32,797 bases of DNA, taken from positions 1 through 32,797 of the forward strand of contig JACRHP010000028.1 in the NCBI GenBank assembly GCA_016212005.1, read 5' to 3'. Position numbers and translations under genes: made by a program. The notes beneath the pieces are model-generated. The model saw nothing but the letters and a program-made list of their open reading frames with translations, was not told the DNA's origin and made no database searches. This document shows positions 23,685 through 32,795 of this stretch, piece after piece. The number at the start of each line of letters is the position of its first letter. The first letter of the stretch is position 1. Source of the DNA: Candidatus Omnitrophota bacterium (GTDB taxonomy: Bacteria; Omnitrophota; Gorgyraeia; Zapsychrales; Zapsychraceae).

Positions 23685-26600
23685 CTAGTTCAAACTGGAC
23701 ATTTCTAGCTCATCTTCTTTTCTCTGCGGCTCAAGGCCAAGCAGGGGTAAAACGCTCGGTAGCGGCGTGATATTGATAATGACCGGGGCGAAGCCGTCAA
23801 TGCCGGTGTCAATAAGCTCCTGCAATTCCGCGGGATCAAACTGGATATCCACTCCGGCGCCTTGACGGTCGAGGTCGATTGCGTTCATGTCGATCCCGCC
23901 GACGTCCTCGGTGTTCATATTTCGCGAAGGGTATCTCGATGTATTAGACGCTTCACTCTCTACAAGCGACGTTTCACGCTCGGCCACCGGTGAGCTGGAT
24001 ATAGCAAAGTCGTCCCCTTTTTCAGCTCGCAGATCAACGAATATCGTATCGGGAGTCGCGAGCGTGCCGCTTTCCTCTATTTCGATTCCTCTGCCCTTCA
24101 ATCCCAATATTTTAGTCACTTTTTTAAAAGGGTCTTCCTCCTCTTGAAAAACTTCCTCCAAATCTTGGGGAGAAAGATGATTTATTCCTTCAACAATTCT
24201 TTCGATAACATTAAATTCCGAATCAGAGCTGGTATCTAATTCATGGGAGAATTTAAGAACGTGTATCAGTTTTTTCTTGCTTTCTTTGACATGAACGTTC
24301 TGATAGTATTCTTCAAGACGCGAAAGAATATAAAGAAAGCGAAATACGGTTAATTTATGCGTCGGCCTTTCGGAAAATTTTCTAAGGTTCCAGATCCCAT
24401 TTTTTATATTGATCCGGGAAAGGAAATCTTCAAAATTCTTCAAATGCTTTTCCGAGACACCCCTGATTCGTTCCAACTCCGAGCTAATTTCAGAAAGATC
24501 GCCCGAAACCTCCCTGAGAACATTGGTCATGGCATTTTCCTGCATTAGCTTCCCAATAATATTGGATAAATTTCTCACCTTGGGAGTTACTATTTTCTTT
24601 TCATTGACATTCTCGGTATCGAATTTTGGAACCATTGTTCTTAACATAACTTCACCACCATCAATTTCAATAATTGAAGCAATAAACTCATTGATGGTCA
24701 ATTTTCCCCATTGAGTTTTAGCCATTTCGGTATAATGCGTGCTTATAAAACTCAACAAAATAACCATTTCTTCAAGCGTTACGCCGTCAAAAAGCTTTGA
24801 GGCCTGCTCAAGATTGATCGCATCGCGGCTCCGGCCAAATAATCCTAGAAATAACCGTATCTTACTCCAATTTTTTTCCAACAACCTGTATTTGGGCAAT
24901 TTTGTTAAATCATGCAGAAATACTAAACTTTCAATGTGATTATCGGTCGTGACACTCCTTCCCTTGGAAATCAACCAGGCGGCTGCCGTAATAGCGGCAA
25001 TTTTAATATACCGGTTCATATCCGCTAGCCGCTTGTTATCAACAATCAATTTAGAGCTGCCGGGGTCATATCCCATGTGCAGATTCCCATGGTCCTCTAG
25101 GTTTTTCATAATGGTTGCCGAATCGTTTTTGGTAAAATCGTGGATCCTTGGGATAGTATAATTTTTCATAATTTCATTGATCGGATCCGCGCTAAAAGGC
25201 GCTAGGTTTGACGGTGCTGTGAACTTAATGATATCAAAACGCTTGTTTTCATTCCCCAGACGATCACTTATGACACTTAATAAATACATCAATTTGACCA
25301 TATCCTCTGCTCGTAAGGATTGAAAAAAGAAAATGCCATAATCAAGGACTTTATATCGATCGGCATTGCCAAAATTTTCTACAATTCTCTCATAGTCCTT
25401 GGGGCGCTGGCTTTTGATTTTTCCAAGAACCTCCTTAACCTTCTGGAATTTAGGTCGGTCAAGCTCTCCCAGAGGGTCTGACGACCAGATCCGCATCCTG
25501 CGGCCGAATAGTCCCTCGCTAAATTCTCTTTCAAGATACTGATCATCAACAAGAATACCCATAAAATAATCAAAATGATCTTGATTCAAATTTAATCCGT
25601 TCCTGGTCCCGTAAACATCGGCCGTGTTAACGAGGCTCAACGCCTTTACCCATTTTGTTCTTTCTTTTGCGCCTTGTTTTGGGTCTCTAAATTTATTCTC
25701 AAAAAGTTTGCCGACAGTTCGTTCTCCAAAGCGAATGGTCCCCAGTTCGACATGACTAAGTGCCAGCCATTTGATAAAGTCCACCTCTTGCTCATTAAAA
25801 AGCAGGCCGCTTTTATCTTCCGTGTCCTGACGCACAAGCCCTAGTTGTTTCAAGATTTGAGCGATAAAAATCGCGCTTTTTTCTTCGTGCATTTCACCAG
25901 CCCCGCGGATTAATTCATATTCGCCGGTATCATGCAAGAATGCCGCCAAATAAATCAACCTGCGTTTCTTTATCCGCTCTGTACCCTCTTCCCCAAGCCA
26001 CTTATGAAATTCATTATGGTATGTATTAAAAACTTCCTGCGCAATCAATCTTCCTTCCTTATTTTTATTGATCGCATTATAAGCCTCGTGATCCCCTTTT
26101 TCGATCAGCGTAAGAAATTTTACCAATTCCATAGTATGATCAAAAATTGAAACGCCCGGACTCTTCATAAACCGTTTCTCATCTGCCAAATCCTTCATAA
26201 AAGGCATTAACGTAAACAGCCCTCCCGCCGGGATTTCTTCATTGTTTTTATCCTTTCCGAAACGAAATTTAGCTAATCCGGCATACACGTCATTAGAATC
26301 AAGGATATTGATGAATGAGCGTATCAGGGTTTCGTTGTCGCTCAGCCAAACCTCTGTTACGGGCGTCTTATTGATCCCTTTCCCTCCCTCAATTTTTGAC
26401 AGGCGGTCCTTGACTTGTTCAAAGGAAAAATTCGTGAACGAAGGGCTTCCCTCCCCGAAATAAAGCGTCCCGAAATTTCTGTGTAACGAAGTTAACGCCA
26501 TCACCTGCTCACGTTCTGAATCATTTAAACCTAATTTCACCAATAATTTTGGAATAATTTCCCAAGCATCTAATGACTCGTCCCCATGCAATATCCTTGC

Positions 26601-29600
26601 GTATTGCTGTAGGATAACGGCCAACCGCAGGATCTTTTTGGTCGAATCGTTTTTACGCGTACTGTCGTCTTTGGTCAAAGATCGGTACGTTGCGATGAAT
26701 CGTTTAATCGGCTCTTCCTTCAGCTTGTCTTTTTGGAGGCGTTTCTCGTTTAAATAATTAATAAAATCTTCTTCCTCAACTGTAGGGTTATATGCGACGG
26801 CAACGCTGTCCAAATAATTCAAAAATGTGATCGCCTCATCGACCTGGTCAAACCTTGTAGCAACGATCCCGCTTCTGTCTAAAGACTCTGGCAAGTATTT
26901 CAATTCGTCAATAAGGCTTATTTTCTTGATTTTATCCCACATTTCACTGGCCCTGGAGGAAGGTTCCTTCCATATTCTTCCAAAATCTTTGGCATCATCT
27001 TCTGCGATCGCGGCGACAAAAGCGTCAACTGTTTTGACCACTTTAGCGCGGAACCGTTCATTGTGCGGCTCGTAAAATAGTCCGTGGGAATATTGCCGGA
27101 TCGCCCCTCGATAATCGCCATTTTCGTAATAAAAATCCCCCAAAGCCATGAGCATCCGGGTAATCGCCACCCTTTCATCTTTGCGGATATATTGATCTTG
27201 ATACAAGTTTTCCAAATGAGTGTTGATGATCGCGATTTCTTCCACGGGCACCTGGACATCATTGACGATTTCTTTAAGCCGTTTTTCCTTATATTTCTTT
27301 ATTGTTGCCAGCATCGGATCAGCGATGCGATTCACGCTGCCGCTTTCCAGAAGCTTTATCAATTTATCTCGATTGCGGTTATAGTGAATAAACTCCAACT
27401 CCTTTAGAAGAATAAAAGCCTGCATGGTTTTTTCATCGACGTCATTTATATTTTGAATATATTTTAAAACATACCCAAGACCGAGATTGAGTAGTTGGGA
27501 TGCCAAGAGCAGCACGCTTCCCTCGTGATCACCGGTAGAACCGTTGCCAAGGGTAGATTCCTCGACAGTGAATATAAGACGGCTATCTTCCACTTGGCTT
27601 CTTGCCGAAACAGACCGCTTCCCCTCGTCAACAAATACATTTCTTTGCAGACGAATGATCAATTCCCGCCCGGATTGACTACCAAAGATTTTTTCTCCAA
27701 TTTTCGTTATCTTAAGATTCTCAATCGCATCTTTCAGGACTTTCGCCTTCTCTTTCCTTTGCTCCTCTGCCCCGGAGAGAGCTGCCCCCTGATACTGCGC
27801 TAAATCTTGCAAGGAAGTGAATTCTCCCAACACTAATTCTTCCTTTTTGCCATCGCCGTAAGGCCAAACACGCCAAGAAGTGACATGCTGGCCGTCATCT
27901 ATAACCGGCGAGCTGGATGGGATGATTTCAATATATTCGTAAATTGCAACATCATCCCAATTCCCTTCCCACCCCTTAGAGTATTTATCTGTGTCAACTA
28001 ATAAACGAATTTTAGGTATCCACGATTCAGGTGGCGCCCCATCAATGCCTCCAACATAATCAGCCATATTACCAATAGTTTCATAATCAACTCCTTCCTC
28101 AAAGGATCTATGGTATGATCTGTTAACAACATTAAATTTATCACTTCCAATTTGCACAACTTGCTTTACATGTTCATTCCTTATCAGATGATGATACTGT
28201 GGATCCAATTTTCCTTTAATCATCGCCTCTGCCTCTTGAGGCGTAATCGGCGAGCTGGAGCGATAATCAAAAACCGCTTCGGCAAAAGCTTTGATGTGGG
28301 GAGAAAGGCCTCGATATAAGACCTCACGGTCGTCAACGCCCATATTCCGCGCGTTTGTCTGCATGATGGCAACGAGCTTCTCTTGCTGCTCAACCGGCAA
28401 GCTGTCAAAAAGCGTTTTGGAATCTATCCAATTTTGTTTCGGGATGGATTCAAGCCCCCCTTCAAATTCCCAATCACGTCTTTGCGTAGCGGGGTCTATC
28501 TTCTGCGCGTTGGCGATGATGCGAAACATCTCCGCCACGATTTCGGTGGGGGTATTTTCTTGAGGATGGTGATCCGCCGCGAAGCTTACTCCCTGGATCT
28601 TTCCGCGGGCGATTTGCTCGGCAAAGACACTGTTGAATTGGCCTTTGGTGCGCAATTGCTGTAGTGTTTTGGGGATATAAAGAATCTTGAATGTTTTTAC
28701 TTCTCCCAGAAGGCCTTTGTTTTTAAGTAACGTCTCCGTCTTCGTGAAGTTTTCCACCGTGTAGCGGGCTTCTTTTTCCAAGAGCACGATTTTATCGTCT
28801 TGGAGTTTGCCAACCAACCCCGCCCACCGTGGGTTGCGTTGTGCCATCTGGATCATGATCGAACGGATCATCTCCGCCTCGCTGGCCATTGCGACGGAAA
28901 AACCGTTGGCATCCGCTGTCCTTTTGATATCTTCGATGAGCCTTCCTCTCCCGCCGGAAATCGCGATGTACCGCCCAATGCCTTTGCTGAACAGATCGAG
29001 GACTTTTTCATAGACCGCCAGCTCATCGTTGCCCGGGACCATCAGGACATCGATCCCCGCCTGCGCGAGCTGGTCCTCCGGCACGTCCCTGCGCGCCAAC
29101 AGCGAGACCAAAGAATCCACGACCGGTGAGCTGGATTTGGGCGTGTCCGAGGGGCCTGCCTCAGGCGAAGTCGAAGGGCTAGATTGATTGATAATTTCGA
29201 TTTTCGGAGGCTCGTAGTCGTCTCCTTTTATTTCATCCCAGTCCTCTTCACTTGTAGTGGTTCCATAAAAGCCAAGCCCACCTGCTTTATAATGATATGT
29301 TATGTTTCCCTTTTCCTTATGATACACAACATCAAATTTAACCTCTTCTTTAGGTTTATCTTTAGCAATTTCAGCAACCTGTTGCTTATGCGCATCCGTT
29401 ATTAAATTAGCAAACTCTGGATGTCCTGGATATTTCTGCGCTAATTTTTTCTTGATCATCGCTTCTGCTCCGTTGTGAGTCATATTGCCACGAACGATTT
29501 CGATTTTTTCAGGGACATCAACGACCCATTCTTCCCCATCATAAATAGGACCATTAGTGGAATATAGAGTTGGACCCCAGCTTGACGGAGAATTGGATCC

Positions 29601-31163
29601 TTGAGCCCCATCCCCCCAATATCCCCCAACTGCAGGATCATACCCTGGCACTTCTTTTGGTTTCAACTCACCGTTCTCTTTTTGATATAAAATTTCAAAA
29701 TCATATCCCTCGCCTTGGAACTTTCTTGCATCTGGTAAAAATTCAACTGTCTTATTTTCAATCCTATAGTGTTTTCCCTCTGGGATACGTTCACGCAGGC
29801 GTGTAGCTAATTTAACAATAGCACGGGCATCTGGCGTATCGAGTTTTGTAAGTATGTTAAAGCTTTTTTTACGCTTCACCAAAATTTCATTCGCATCAAA
29901 CAAAATCCTAACATGCCGCCGCGTTCTCCACTCCGCCAATATCGGTGAAGCGGCTGCGTCTTGCTTTTGCGGGGTAATGCCAAGTGCCAATTTAAAGTTC
30001 CTACCAACCCGGCCGGATTCGACGACGCTTGGATTAGTAACTCGATTGAGTGTGATTGTTTTAAAGTTCATCAGTCGATCGATGCCGCCCGAGAAATACT
30101 TGCGCGGAATGGGTTGGGTGCTTAGCTGGTCGTAGTCTTCTTTGATGTAGTTAAAGACGCCTTTTTTGTAGGCTTCCATATATTGGGCGTAGATCTGGTC
30201 TTTGAGGGTGGCGTCGTCGAGGTTGACGCCGGCGATCTTCTTTTGGTCGATATAGATCTTCGAAAGCAGGCTGTTTTTGATGGTTTCTTTGTACCATTTG
30301 GCGAGGATGAGCGAATGGTAGATCTGGCGCAGGGGCGCGAAGTTTTGGCCTTCGTTGACTTCTTTTTCGATGGCGGGAAGAATGATTTCCTTAATAATTT
30401 CACTGGGGACTGAAGACTGAAGACTAACGACTGAAGACTTTTCCCCGTTAGACTGAAGGTCTTTTGTCTTTAGTCTTTGGTCTTTAGTCTCATATTGCAT
30501 CGCTTCATAATCGCTATCCAACATCACCCGCAGTTTGGCATCCACAATATAAACCGTCTGCCCGTGCTCGTAGACGGTCGCGGTTTCGGGCAGGATCCAG
30601 ACCTTGTTAAAGGTGTTGACCGGAATTTCGGTCGTGCCGTACTTCTCTTTGGCTTGTCTGTAAACCTTGTCCCAGAACTCCTTGCCGAGCTCTTTCTCCG
30701 GGTACATCAGCGAGGCGGTCAATTGTTTGAGGATATAATCCTGCGCGAGCATGTCGCGGCCGAGTTCGGTCTTGCCCAATTCGTCGGGGATAATGCGGTC
30801 TTTTTCGTACGGTGAAAGGTTGACCCAGAGGTCGTCTTTGGGGATGGTCATGGAGGCCAGAAAATATTTGACCAGTCGCTGTGATTCGGTCTTGATTTGG
30901 TTTTCTCTGAAATTGGTATTGCCGCTGTCGATGATGAAGTCGAATTGCAGAGGATTCTCGGGGTGGATGGTCATGCCCTTCAAGAGAACCGGCACGAATG
31001 TTTGGCTGGGGCCGACCATCGCTCCCGGCACCGGAAGATTCAGCGACGCGATCGATTGGGCGTACGCCGGCGGTAGAACGGAAGTAAAGACAAACGCAAA
31101 GATGATCAAGGCAGATACCGAACGACGGGCAAAACGGGTACGGCGAGATGTCATCATTTTCAT
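23685..31163 (-). CDS. Giant secreted multidomain protein with SSSPV linkers and HD domains
   Basis: A 2492-residue protein with a signal peptide (RRSVSALIIFAFVFTSVLPPAYA, cut after 35). Residues about 37-400 form a conserved domain (PYEKDRIIPDELGKTELGRD, ELGKEFWDKVYRQA, IPVNTFNKVWILPE) that I associate with Omnitrophota giant proteins. Two related AEAMIK.KL modules lie at about 561-670 and 970-1078. Between them (about 682-870) is a DUF218/YdcF-like domain (AISGGRGRL, KEARYTVENF). A TPR lies near 1335-1370 (GDFYYENGDYRGAIRQY). An HD domain resembling GlnD lies at about 1670-1830 (FDHT, AAFLHDTGEYE, HEEKSA, SHVEL), and a second HD-like part at 2080-2150 (VFLHDLTKLP, STHYTE). SSSP linkers recur at about 676, 968, 1082 and 2388. 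GGGAGG precedes the ATG by about eleven bases. Function is unknown; phosphohydrolase-like chemistry is possible, but export makes nucleotide signalling unlikely. The frame is open throughout. Confidence 0.85.
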   Translation of the reverse strand: MKMMTSRRTRFARRSVSALIIFAFVFTSVLPPAYAQSIASLNLPVPGAMVGPSQTFVPVLLKGMTIHPENPLQFDFIIDSGNTNFRENQIKTESQRLVKYFLASMTIPKDDLWVNLSPYEKDRIIPDELGKTELGRDMLAQDYILKQLTASLMYPEKELGKEFWDKVYRQAKEKYGTTEIPVNTFNKVWILPETATVYEHGQTVYIVDAKLRVMLDSDYEAMQYETKDQRLKTKDLQSNGEKSSVVSLQSSVPSEIIKEIILPAIEKEVNEGQNFAPLRQIYHSLILAKWYKETIKNSLLSKIYIDQKKIAGVNLDDATLKDQIYAQYMEAYKKGVFNYIKEDYDQLSTQPIPRKYFSGGIDRLMNFKTITLNRVTNPSVVESGRVGRNFKLALGITPQKQDAAASPILAEWRTRRHVRILFDANEILVKRKKSFNILTKLDTPDARAIVKLATRLRERIPEGKHYRIENKTVEFLPDARKFQGEGYDFEILYQKENGELKPKEVPGYDPAVGGYWGDGAQGSNSPSSWGPTLYSTNGPIYDGEEWVVDVPEKIEIVRGNMTHNGAEAMIKKKLAQKYPGHPEFANLITDAHKQQVAEIAKDKPKEEVKFDVVYHKEKGNITYHYKAGGLGFYGTTTSEEDWDEIKGDDYEPPKIEIINQSSPSTSPEAGPSDTPKSSSPVVDSLVSLLARRDVPEDQLAQAGIDVLMVPGNDELAVYEKVLDLFSKGIGRYIAISGGRGRLIEDIKRTADANGFSVAMASEAEMIRSIMIQMAQRNPRWAGLVGKLQDDKIVLLEKEARYTVENFTKTETLLKNKGLLGEVKTFKILYIPKTLQQLRTKGQFNSVFAEQIARGKIQGVSFAADHHPQENTPTEIVAEMFRIIANAQKIDPATQRRDWEFEGGLESIPKQNWIDSKTLFDSLPVEQQEKLVAIMQTNARNMGVDDREVLYRGLSPHIKAFAEAVFDYRSSSPITPQEAEAMIKGKLDPQYHHLIRNEHVKQVVQIGSDKFNVVNRSYHRSFEEGVDYETIGNMADYVGGIDGAPPESWIPKIRLLVDTDKYSKGWEGNWDDVAIYEYIEIIPSSSPVIDDGQHVTSWRVWPYGDGKKEELVLGEFTSLQDLAQYQGAALSGAEEQRKEKAKVLKDAIENLKITKIGEKIFGSQSGRELIIRLQRNVFVDEGKRSVSARSQVEDSRLIFTVEESTLGNGSTGDHEGSVLLLASQLLNLGLGYVLKYIQNINDVDEKTMQAFILLKELEFIHYNRNRDKLIKLLESGSVNRIADPMLATIKKYKEKRLKEIVNDVQVPVEEIAIINTHLENLYQDQYIRKDERVAITRMLMALGDFYYENGDYRGAIRQYSHGLFYEPHNERFRAKVVKTVDAFVAAIAEDDAKDFGRIWKEPSSRASEMWDKIKKISLIDELKYLPESLDRSGIVATRFDQVDEAITFLNYLDSVAVAYNPTVEEEDFINYLNEKRLQKDKLKEEPIKRFIATYRSLTKDDSTRKNDSTKKILRLAVILQQYARILHGDESLDAWEIIPKLLVKLGLNDSEREQVMALTSLHRNFGTLYFGEGSPSFTNFSFEQVKDRLSKIEGGKGINKTPVTEVWLSDNETLIRSFINILDSNDVYAGLAKFRFGKDKNNEEIPAGGLFTLMPFMKDLADEKRFMKSPGVSIFDHTMELVKFLTLIEKGDHEAYNAINKNKEGRLIAQEVFNTYHNEFHKWLGEEGTERIKKRRLIYLAAFLHDTGEYELIRGAGEMHEEKSAIFIAQILKQLGLVRQDTEDKSGLLFNEQEVDFIKWLALSHVELGTIRFGERTVGKLFENKFRDPKQGAKERTKWVKALSLVNTADVYGTRNGLNLNQDHFDYFMGILVDDQYLEREFSEGLFGRRMRIWSSDPLGELDRPKFQKVKEVLGKIKSQRPKDYERIVENFGNADRYKVLDYGIFFFQSLRAEDMVKLMYLLSVISDRLGNENKRFDIIKFTAPSNLAPFSADPINEIMKNYTIPRIHDFTKNDSATIMKNLEDHGNLHMGYDPGSSKLIVDNKRLADMNRYIKIAAITAAAWLISKGRSVTTDNHIESLVFLHDLTKLPKYRLLEKNWSKIRLFLGLFGRSRDAINLEQASKLFDGVTLEEMVILLSFISTHYTEMAKTQWGKLTINEFIASIIEIDGGEVMLRTMVPKFDTENVNEKKIVTPKVRNLSNIIGKLMQENAMTNVLREVSGDLSEISSELERIRGVSEKHLKNFEDFLSRINIKNGIWNLRKFSERPTHKLTVFRFLYILSRLEEYYQNVHVKESKKKLIHVLKFSHELDTSSDSEFNVIERIVEGINHLSPQDLEEVFQEEEDPFKKVTKILGLKGRGIEIEESGTLATPDTIFVDLRAEKGDDFAISSSPVAERETSLVESEASNTSRYPSRNMNTEDVGGIDMNAIDLDRQGAGVDIQFDPAELQELIDTGIDGFAPVIINITPLPSVLPLLGLEPQRKEDELEMSSLN
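23988..23999 (-). repeat. SSSP seam 4 in the giant gene
   Basis: CGGTGAGCTGGA on the plus strand, encoding SSSP. It separates the helical body from the acidic, low-complexity C-terminal tail. Confidence 0.7.
27906..27917 (-). repeat. SSSP seam 3 in the giant gene
   Basis: CGGCGAGCTGGA, identical to seam 2. It ends the second AEAMIK module. Confidence 0.7.
28248..28259 (-). repeat. SSSP seam 2 in the giant gene
   Basis: CGGCGAGCTGGA. It separates the DUF218-like segment from the AT-rich second AEAMIK module. Confidence 0.7.
29124..29135 (-). repeat. SSSP seam 1 in the giant gene
   Basis: CGGTGAGCTGGA, identical to seam 4. It marks the boundary between the AT-rich first module and the GC-rich DUF218-like segment. 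Confidence 0.7.
29154..29179. repeat. REP-like palindrome half in the giant-gene linker
   Basis: GCCTCAGGCGAAGTCGAAGG resembles a dispersed palindrome half (…TGAGCGAAGTCGAAGGG) that I recall from many bacterial intergenic regions. Here it is translated as the linker SPSTSPEAG just before seam 1. Confidence 0.4.
30408..30493. repeat. Facing heptameric arrays inserted in the giant gene
   Basis: Left arm: five units GACTGAA/GACTAAC-like (30408-30442). Right arm: GTCTTTN units and GTCTCAT (30459-30493). The arms are partly complementary. The insert is translated in frame as TKDQRLKTKDLQ...SSVVSLQSSV, about residues 223-253, interrupting the conserved N-terminal domain. Confidence 0.88.
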
Positions 31164-31224
31164 TTCAAGAAAATCCTCCCTGGGCTTTCGGGGGAAAGCG
31201 CTTTCCTAAAACGGGGTTGCTTGA

Positions 31225-31253
31225 AGTATAAACTATTTTTCGGCAAAAGGCAA
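31225..31253 (-). promoter_or_regulatory. Promoter of the giant-protein gene
   Basis: TTGCCT, a 17-bp spacer and TATACT, starting inside the 3' end of the upstream ComEC-like gene. The leader of about 55 bases holds a perfect palindrome GGAAAGCGCTTTCC (31193-31206) and GGGAGG before the ATG. Confidence 0.5.
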
Positions 31254-32795
31254 ATTTAGCGCGGTTTGCCCGGCCTTCCGGCGCCAAAGATACAGGACCG
31301 CGCAAAGGGCCGCGTAATAAAGAACAATGACCGGGACCGGCACCCCCGGCACCCGGAAATACGCCCCGGGGATCTGGACGCACCAAAAGACAAATTTGAC
31401 CATCAACGCCAGCAGGACCCGGATGCAATCGGCAAATAGAAACGTCACGCCCGGCAGCACCAGGCCGGTCAATAAAACCCCCAAACCCAGGACAACGATC
31501 AGGGAAGACAACGGAATGACAACCAGGTTGGCAAGAATAGCGACCGGCGTGACAAACTCAAAATAATAGGCGATCATCACCGCCACCCCTCCATAGGCGC
31601 AAAAGGAAAGGATGAACGATTGGCCGATGTATTTCAAAACGGACATCACGGCACCGATCGTCTTGCCGCGCCCGGCGGCTTTAGCATCCAGCATGGATAA
31701 CACGCTTGCACATTTCGGATAAAAGACAATGATCGCCAGCACGCTCACAAAGGACAATTGAAACCCGACGTCAAAAAGGTTCACCGGATTCACGAAAAGA
31801 ATCAAGAGCGCCGCGCAGGAGAGCGTGTTGAGGGATTCCGGCTCACGTTCCAGGATAAACCCGGCCAGAAAGACCGTAGCCATGATGGCGGCGCGCACCA
31901 CCGGCGGCTGGGCGCCGGTCAAGACCGCGTAGGCCGCCAGGATCAGGATCGTCAGGATATAATGCCACCGACGGCCCAGCGGGAATATTTTGAGGAACAA
32001 AAATATCACGTACGCGACGATCCCCACGTTAAAACCCGATATGGCCAGGATGTGCACGACCCCGGCCCTTTGGAAGAGGTCATTAATATGTCGGGGGATA
32101 TTGTACCGGTCCCCCAGTAGAAACCCTTCCATGATCCCTTTCTCTGCTCCGATAAAATGATCCGCCAGAATGGCGTTGAGCCGGTGCTTGAACCGGATCA
32201 CGTGCCGGTGGAGCGGATCGCCGCGGTCCTTCCCCAAGACTTCCACCCGTCCCTGTTTCTTGACGCTCAAAATATATTTTATCCCTTTACGGTCAAGGTA
32301 GTCGCGGTAAGAAAATTTGCTGTCCGCGGAGAAGTTAAATGGTTTGTGCAGCTTCCCCTCAAGGACCAGACCATCGCCGTACTGGACGTCCTGCGCCCGG
32401 AAAAGGTTGACGAGCACCTCGCCCCGGCTTTCCTGCCAGCCTCTTTTTCCCTTGAGCCGCTTGACCTCAAGCCGAAACGTGGTTTTGCGTGCGTTCCCGC
32501 GCCGGCGCAGTTCCACGTCGGAGACGACCACACCTTCCACCAGGACGGGGGCACCGTAATAAAACCCGGCGACGCGGGAAATATGTCCGTCCGGCAAAAT
32601 TTTATGCGTCCGGAAATGGATGCCGCCCAGCAGGACAAAGGCAAAAAAAATCAAAACAAGAAAGCCGCGCGGTTTGTGAAACAGCAAACAACACAAAACA
32701 ACGCACAGGGCCGCCGCTGCGTACGCGGCAAGAACCGGGACCGGGACGTACGCGCCCAGCAAAATGCCGCCGCCAAAACACAGCGTAATCCACAA
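31233..32795 (-). CDS. ComEC/Rec2-like membrane protein (5' end at window edge)
   Basis: A polytopic membrane protein of at least 520 residues: hydrophobic N-terminal helices, a DUF4131-like soluble part (about 75-190: VLVEGVVVSDVELR...FRLEVKRLKGKRGW...YGDGLVLEGKL), then the Competence domain with its signatures HILAISGFNVGIVAYV and TGAQPPVVRAAIMATVFL and about eight further helices. ComEC forms the channel that takes single-stranded DNA across the inner membrane during transformation. It ends after the membrane domain: the C-terminal metallo-beta-lactamase domain of long ComEC proteins is absent. The TTG at 32795 is two bases from the window edge, so the true start may lie outside. The promoter of the next gene overlaps its 3' end. 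Confidence 0.85.
   Translation of the reverse strand: MWITLCFGGGILLGAYVPVPVLAAYAAAALCVVLCCLLFHKPRGFLVLIFFAFVLLGGIHFRTHKILPDGHISRVAGFYYGAPVLVEGVVVSDVELRRRGNARKTTFRLEVKRLKGKRGWQESRGEVLVNLFRAQDVQYGDGLVLEGKLHKPFNFSADSKFSYRDYLDRKGIKYILSVKKQGRVEVLGKDRGDPLHRHVIRFKHRLNAILADHFIGAEKGIMEGFLLGDRYNIPRHINDLFQRAGVVHILAISGFNVGIVAYVIFLFLKIFPLGRRWHYILTILILAAYAVLTGAQPPVVRAAIMATVFLAGFILEREPESLNTLSCAALLILFVNPVNLFDVGFQLSFVSVLAIIVFYPKCASVLSMLDAKAAGRGKTIGAVMSVLKYIGQSFILSFCAYGGVAVMIAYYFEFVTPVAILANLVVIPLSSLIVVLGLGVLLTGLVLPGVTFLFADCIRVLLALMVKFVFWCVQIPGAYFRVPGVPVPVIVLYYAALCAVLYLWRRKAGQTALNLPFAEK

Noticed and set aside
31165-31428. 87-residue minus-strand ORF at the comEC 3' end
   Set aside because: Overlaps the ComEC-like gene in another frame and the promoter and leader of the giant gene; no protein features.
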